Positions 60,981 to 64,000 of a stretch of DNA of 64,000 bases are shown in pieces; within the stretch, counting starts at the first letter, position 1; each line of letters opens with the position of its first letter. The translations under genes and the position numbers were made by a program. The DNA is taken from NCBI GenBank assembly GCA_045546315.1, contig JAZQCN010000036.1, positions 62,001-126,000 of the forward strand, read 5' to 3'. The DNA is from RGIG2041 sp045546315 (lineage in GTDB: Bacteria > Bacillota > Clostridia > UBA1381 > UMGS1253). Below the pieces are notes generated by a model. It was given only the letters and a program-made list of their open reading frames with translations, had not been told where the DNA came from and did no database searches.

Positions 60981-62714
60981 TCAGATATTTAAATAGCTTC
61001 TGACCGCACCCTCCAAAAAGGCAATCTGGCTTTCGGCCGCTTTTTTGGACTCTGCCGCTGTGCAGAAATACAGCTTAATCTTCGGCTCTGTGCCGGACGG
61101 ACGGATTGCAATAAAGGTCTTGCCGTCTGCCAGGCGGAAACGCAATACATTGCTTGCGGCAAAATCGCCGATTTTAGTTGTCGTTCCGTCTGCCAGGTAC
61201 TTGGTGTTGATGCTGTAGTCTTCCTTTTCTGCAATTGCAATGCCACCGAACTCGCTCGGCATATTGTCGCGGATGCCCTGCATCGTGTCTGCAATCTGCT
61301 GCATACCGTCTTTGCCGTACATATATACAGATACCGTAGACTCTGCAAAGAAACCGTACTTACCGTAAAGCTCCATCAAGCCGTCATAGAGTGTCATGCC
61401 CTTGGTCTGATAATCAGCTGCCATTTCGGCAATCAGCATTGCCGCGCCGACAGCATCCTTATCGCGCGCATAGGTGCCCGGCAAATAGCCGTAGCTTTCT
61501 TCAAAGCCGAATTCATAAGTATGCGCACCTGTAACCTCATAGTCCGCAATTTTTTCTGCAATATACTTAAAGCCGGTGAATACATCAATTACATTTACGC
61601 CGTAATCCTTTGCAATTTCGCGGCTCGCATCCGAGGTAACAATTGTTTTAATAATCACGGACTTATCCGTCAGCACGCCCTTCTTTTTCTTTGCCTCTAA
61701 AATATAGCGACACAAAAGCGCGCCCGTCTGGTTGCCGGTCAAAACCTGATACTCACCCTCGCTGTCGCGCACAACCACGCCAACGCGGTCAGCATCCGGG
61801 TCTGTGCCGATAATGAGCGATGCACCGTTTTCCTTTGCAAGGGCAATCGCCTGTGTAAAGCCTTCCTTGTCCTCCGGATTCGGGGATTTCACCGTCGAAA
61901 ATGCTGGGTCCGGCTTTGCCTGATTCGGCTCAACAATCACATTCTTAATGCCGATTTTGTCGAAAATCGCAGTAACCGGACGAAGACCTGTGCCGTGAAA
62001 CGGTGTATAAACCACTTTAAAATCATCACCCAAGGTCTTAAATACCTCCGGGTTAATGCTCTGCGCATAAACTGCATCTAAAAATGCCGCATCGACCTCT
62101 GCGCCGATCTTTTCCAAAAGCGGACTTTTCTCAAATTCCGCATCGGAAATCACCTTTACATCTTCAAAAATATCACAGCTGTTGACAACCTCCACGATTA
62201 CATCGCTTGCCTCCGGCGGGAACTGCGCACCATCACTGCCATATGCCTTAAAGCCGTTGTACTCCTTCGGATTGTGGCTCGCCGTAATCATAACGCCGGC
62301 AGCCGCCTTGTAGTAGCGAATGCCGAACGATACCTCCGGTGTCGCGTGAATCTGCTCAAACAGATACGCCTTGATACCGTTGGCAATCAATACTTTTGCT
62401 GTTTCCTTCGCAAAGGCATCGGAGAAATAGCGCGTATCATAGCCGATCACAACGCCGTCTGTCGCCTTGCCGGAATCAAGCACATATTTGGCAAGTCCCT
62501 GTGCCGCACGGCGCACGGTGTAGATGTTCATGCGGTTTGTACCCGCACCCAAAAGCCCGCGCATACCGCCCGTACCGAACTCCAGATCGCGGTAAAAGCG
62601 CTCCTCGATTTCCTTTGCATCGCCGGAAAGCTTTTCAAGCTCTGCCTTTGTTTCGGCATCCAGCTTATCACTTGCAAGCCAGTAGCTGTATAATTCTTCT
62701 GCTGTTTTTCTCAT
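60981..62714 (-). CDS. pgcA: Alpha-phosphoglucomutase
   Basis: 577 residues, the long bacterial form. GTGGMRGLLGAGTNRMN (about 47-63), the phosphoserine loop TASHNPKEYNGFKAYG (about 143-158), metal-binding GTDPDADRVGV (about 302-312), sugar-binding GFEESYGYLPG and phosphate-binding RPSGTEPKIK. It converts glucose-6-P and glucose-1-P, feeding UDP-glucose and wall or teichoic polymer synthesis. Monocistronic. Confidence 0.95.
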   Translation of the reverse strand: MRKTAEELYSYWLASDKLDAETKAELEKLSGDAKEIEERFYRDLEFGTGGMRGLLGAGTNRMNIYTVRRAAQGLAKYVLDSGKATDGVVIGYDTRYFSDAFAKETAKVLIANGIKAYLFEQIHATPEVSFGIRYYKAAAGVMITASHNPKEYNGFKAYGSDGAQFPPEASDVIVEVVNSCDIFEDVKVISDAEFEKSPLLEKIGAEVDAAFLDAVYAQSINPEVFKTLGDDFKVVYTPFHGTGLRPVTAIFDKIGIKNVIVEPNQAKPDPAFSTVKSPNPEDKEGFTQAIALAKENGASLIIGTDPDADRVGVVVRDSEGEYQVLTGNQTGALLCRYILEAKKKKGVLTDKSVIIKTIVTSDASREIAKDYGVNVIDVFTGFKYIAEKIADYEVTGAHTYEFGFEESYGYLPGTYARDKDAVGAAMLIAEMAADYQTKGMTLYDGLMELYGKYGFFAESTVSVYMYGKDGMQQIADTMQGIRDNMPSEFGGIAIAEKEDYSINTKYLADGTTTKIGDFAASNVLRFRLADGKTFIAIRPSGTEPKIKLYFCTAAESKKAAESQIAFLEGAVRSYLNI

Positions 62715-62791
62715 GCTGTTCTTCCTTTCTGTATGTATCTAATAATTCAAATTCAACGTACTGCCCCGGTAATCCTCTTTTTTATCTATGT

Positions 62792-62820
62792 CACGGACCG
62801 TCGGGGACGCCGGTCCCTAC
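62792..62820. repeat. R2 intergenic repeat unit
   Basis: A 29-bp tract CACGGACCG...CCGGTCCCTAC, the same family as the head-to-head pair at 23681-23749. It borders the R1 cluster in the 618-bp gap 62715-63332, which has no gene. Confidence 0.7.
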
Positions 62821-62823
62821 ATA

Positions 62824-62880
62824 GCATATGCAAATGTGTCAAGACGACAACTACGCAATGCGCCAAAATTACCCATATGC
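62824..62880. repeat. R1 repeat, internally deleted copy
   Basis: Outer arms GCATATG/CATATGC remain, together with the right half ACGACAACTACGCAATGCGCC; the left half and centre are missing. Confidence 0.6.
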
Positions 62881-62893
62881 GTTTTGAAAGCGG

Positions 62894-62979
62894 GAATTTG
62901 GATGCAGTGCAAGGCAAAGTTGACGACACAGTACTCTGTGTACGGGTCGGCAACTTTAACGACGCAATGCGCCAAATTC
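62894..62979. repeat. Palindromic intergenic repeat, family R1, copy C
   Basis: Arms GAATTTGG/CCAAATTC, then GATGCAGTGCAAGGC facing ACGACGCAATGCGCC, an inner stem AAAGTTG/CAACTTT and a centre with GTAC-TCTGT-GTAC. Confidence 0.8.
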
Positions 62980-62990
62980 ACCCTGCTTCC

Positions 62991-63097
62991 TTTTGAAAGA
63001 GGGAATTTGGATGCAGTGCGAGGCGTAACCGAGGGCACAGTACGCATGTACGGGTCCGAGGTACAACGAAGCAATGCGCCAAATTCACCTTTCAAAA
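62991..63097. repeat. Palindromic intergenic repeat, family R1, copy D
   Basis: Outer arms TTTTGAAAG/CTTTCAAAA, GAATTTGG/CCAAATTC, then GATGCAGTGCGAGGCG facing ACGAAGCAATGCGCC, an inner stem CC-GA-GG/CC-GA-GG and a centre GTAC-GCAT-GTAC. It directly follows copy C. Confidence 0.8.
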
Positions 63098-63332
63098 ATA
63101 ACAAAAGGCAAAAACTATTTATAATATATATGCTCAAATACATTATACCAGATTTTGCATCCGGTGGCAACATTATTTTAGGGGGGAATGTTTTAAGGGG
63201 GGAAATGTATTTTCGCACTTATAAACAGCCTTTGCCGGGAAATATGCAATTGTAGGTTTTCTGTGATTTAATTGTACTACTGAACCTTTAAAATGGCAAT
63301 TAACAAAGTGTGAACATTCTGTTAATTTTGAT
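63098..63332. other. AT-rich spacer with a short G-rich tandem repeat
   Basis: No gene seen. It contains a near-duplicate pair of TTTTAGGGGGGAATG-type tracts (63177-63190 and 63191-63207). No terminator hairpin is obvious after the sigma-factor gene in this stretch. Confidence 0.5.
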
Positions 63333-64000
63333 TTATGCACTCAGGAGTGCGCGCAGCTTTAAAAGCAGCTTTTTTTCCAGGCGTGATACCTGTACCTGGC
63401 TGATGCCGAGCTCGGCGGCAGTTTGGGATTGCGTTTGGTTTTGATAATAGCGCAGCGTTATTAAGCGCTTTTCACGCTCGGGCAGAGCCAAAACAAGCTC
63501 GTTTAAGGCAAGCCGGTCCAAAAGGTGCTCCTCTGTATCCGGCGCGGCAAGCGTGTCCATCAAGGCAAAGCCGCTTTCTGCATCCTCCGCTTGCAGATAC
63601 TGCATCGGGCGCAGCGCCTCCATCGCCAAAACGACCTCCTCCGGCTGCAGACCAAGCTTTAAAGCGACCTCGGAAACGGTGGGTGCTTCGCCGGTCAGTT
63701 TGGTTTGCTGTTCTGTAAAGCGGCGTACATTAAGCGCATTGGTTTTGATGCTTCTGCTGATGCGCAGCGCACCGTCATCGCGCAAATGCCGTTTAATTTC
63801 GCCCAAAATCACCGGCACGGCATAGGTCGAGAGTTTAACCCCGAAGCGAAAATCAAAGCGCTCCACCGCTTTTACAAGCCCGACACAGCCGATTTGAAAC
63901 AAATCCTCCATATCATAGCCCATATTTGCAAAGCGTTTGACCACACTGCCGACCAAGCCGATGTTTTCTTCCACAATCCGACTGCGCTCCTCCGGCGAAA
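63333..64000 (-). CDS. sigF: Sporulation sigma factor SigF/SigG, N terminus outside the window
   Basis: The visible 221 residues begin SPEERSRIVEENIGLVGSVVKRF, so the true start lies beyond the window. Region 2 contains MEDLFQIGCVGLVKAVERFDFRFGVKLSTYAVPVILGEIKRHLRDDG, region 3 PTVSEVALKLGLQPEEVVLAMEAL and region 4 HTH SQTAAELGISQVQVSRLEKKLLLKLRALL. The SEIKRHLRDDG-type motif and SQVQVSRLEK are shared by SigF and SigG. The product directs forespore transcription. Absence of a downstream partner does not separate the two; the upstream neighbour (anti-sigma SpoIIAB for sigF, sigE for sigG) would, but is not visible. Confidence 0.85.
   Translation of the reverse strand, partial: SPEERSRIVEENIGLVGSVVKRFANMGYDMEDLFQIGCVGLVKAVERFDFRFGVKLSTYAVPVILGEIKRHLRDDGALRISRSIKTNALNVRRFTEQQTKLTGEAPTVSEVALKLGLQPEEVVLAMEALRPMQYLQAEDAESGFALMDTLAAPDTEEHLLDRLALNELVLALPEREKRLITLRYYQNQTQSQTAAELGISQVQVSRLEKKLLLKLRALLSA

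Noticed and set aside
62824..63097. CRISPR array
   Set aside because: The repeats are long palindromes of unequal size with no regular spacers and no cas genes.
62788..63255. Open frame of 155 codons upstream of pgcA
   Set aside because: It is a translation of the R2 and R1 repeats; the peptide repeats in parallel with the DNA repeats and has no start signal.
1..64000. tRNA or rRNA genes
   Set aside because: No cloverleaf-like or rRNA sequence was noticed in the spacers, though a tRNAscan run was not possible.

Overview
The window looks like chromosomal DNA of an anaerobic, endospore-forming member of the Bacillota, most likely class Clostridia of the gut or rumen type. Supporting signs are a ctsR-mcsA-mcsB-clpC heat-shock operon, spoIIM, a SigF/SigG-type sporulation sigma factor, zinc-binding forms of ribosomal proteins L28 and S18, Shine-Dalgarno sites close to AGGAGG with some TTG and GTG starts, and many textbook sigma-A promoters with 17-bp spacers. 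I see no rRNA, tRNA, CRISPR array, prophage or insertion sequence. This assignment is inferred from gene content only.

Layout. 1-3.7 kb: a sugar-acid module (partial enolase-superfamily dehydratase, SDR oxidoreductase, AraC regulator, GH39-like hydrolase). 3.7-8.1 kb: the protein quality-control operon with CtsR operators. 8.2-13.8 kb: L28, an aldo/keto reductase, an XRE regulator divergent from a lipoprotein, a 34-residue membrane microprotein, the S6-SSB-S18 operon and a two-gene membrane cassette. 13.8-21.5 kb: an intracellular GH10 hydrolase with AraC, tagA-tmk, and a secreted heparinase-II/III-like lyase with AraC. 21.5-34.8 kb: mostly housekeeping, comprising a preQ1 riboswitch with queT, cdd-udp, yfcE, an aspartate-pathway operon (pheB-like, hom, lysC, rlmB), a DivIVA-like protein, uppP, a YycI-like protein, ygiQ-folD-rsmG and a Noc/ParB protein. 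34.8-44.9 kb: a glycan-use locus with a PocR-AraC sensor, an L-fucose-isomerase-like enzyme, an allulose-3-epimerase-like enzyme, a GH36-like hydrolase and a 1545-residue multidomain secreted lyase. 45.2-52.9 kb: gdhA, a zinc-ribbon protein, a XerC/XerD recombinase, spoIIM, a NAGPA-type secreted protein and an attenuated uracil permease. 52.9-60.9 kb: a surface-polymer cluster (MurJ-type flippase, GT4, DUF4330, O-antigen ligase, a GT4-CsaB fusion) ending in cysK. 61-64 kb: pgcA, a repeat-rich spacer and the sporulation sigma factor.

How the genes work together. Four AraC-type regulators each sit divergently from a carbohydrate-active gene, and three of the four spacers carry direct repeats spaced 19-22 bp, as expected for AraC half-sites. 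Secreted lyases with copper-amine-oxidase-like domains would cut an acidic glycan outside the cell, and cytosolic GH39, GH10 and GH36-like enzymes plus isomerases would process the imported pieces. No sugar transporter lies in the window. TagA, UppP, PgcA, the flippase, ligase and CsaB domain together suggest a pyruvylated wall polymer.

The most unusual features are: a family of palindromic intergenic repeats whose arms differ between copies but stay complementary; a 92-nt overlap in which folD's start also encodes the basic tail of YgiQ; divergent cdd and yfcE promoters sharing one -35 box; an uncharacterised attenuator before the uracil permease; and a GT4-CsaB fusion.
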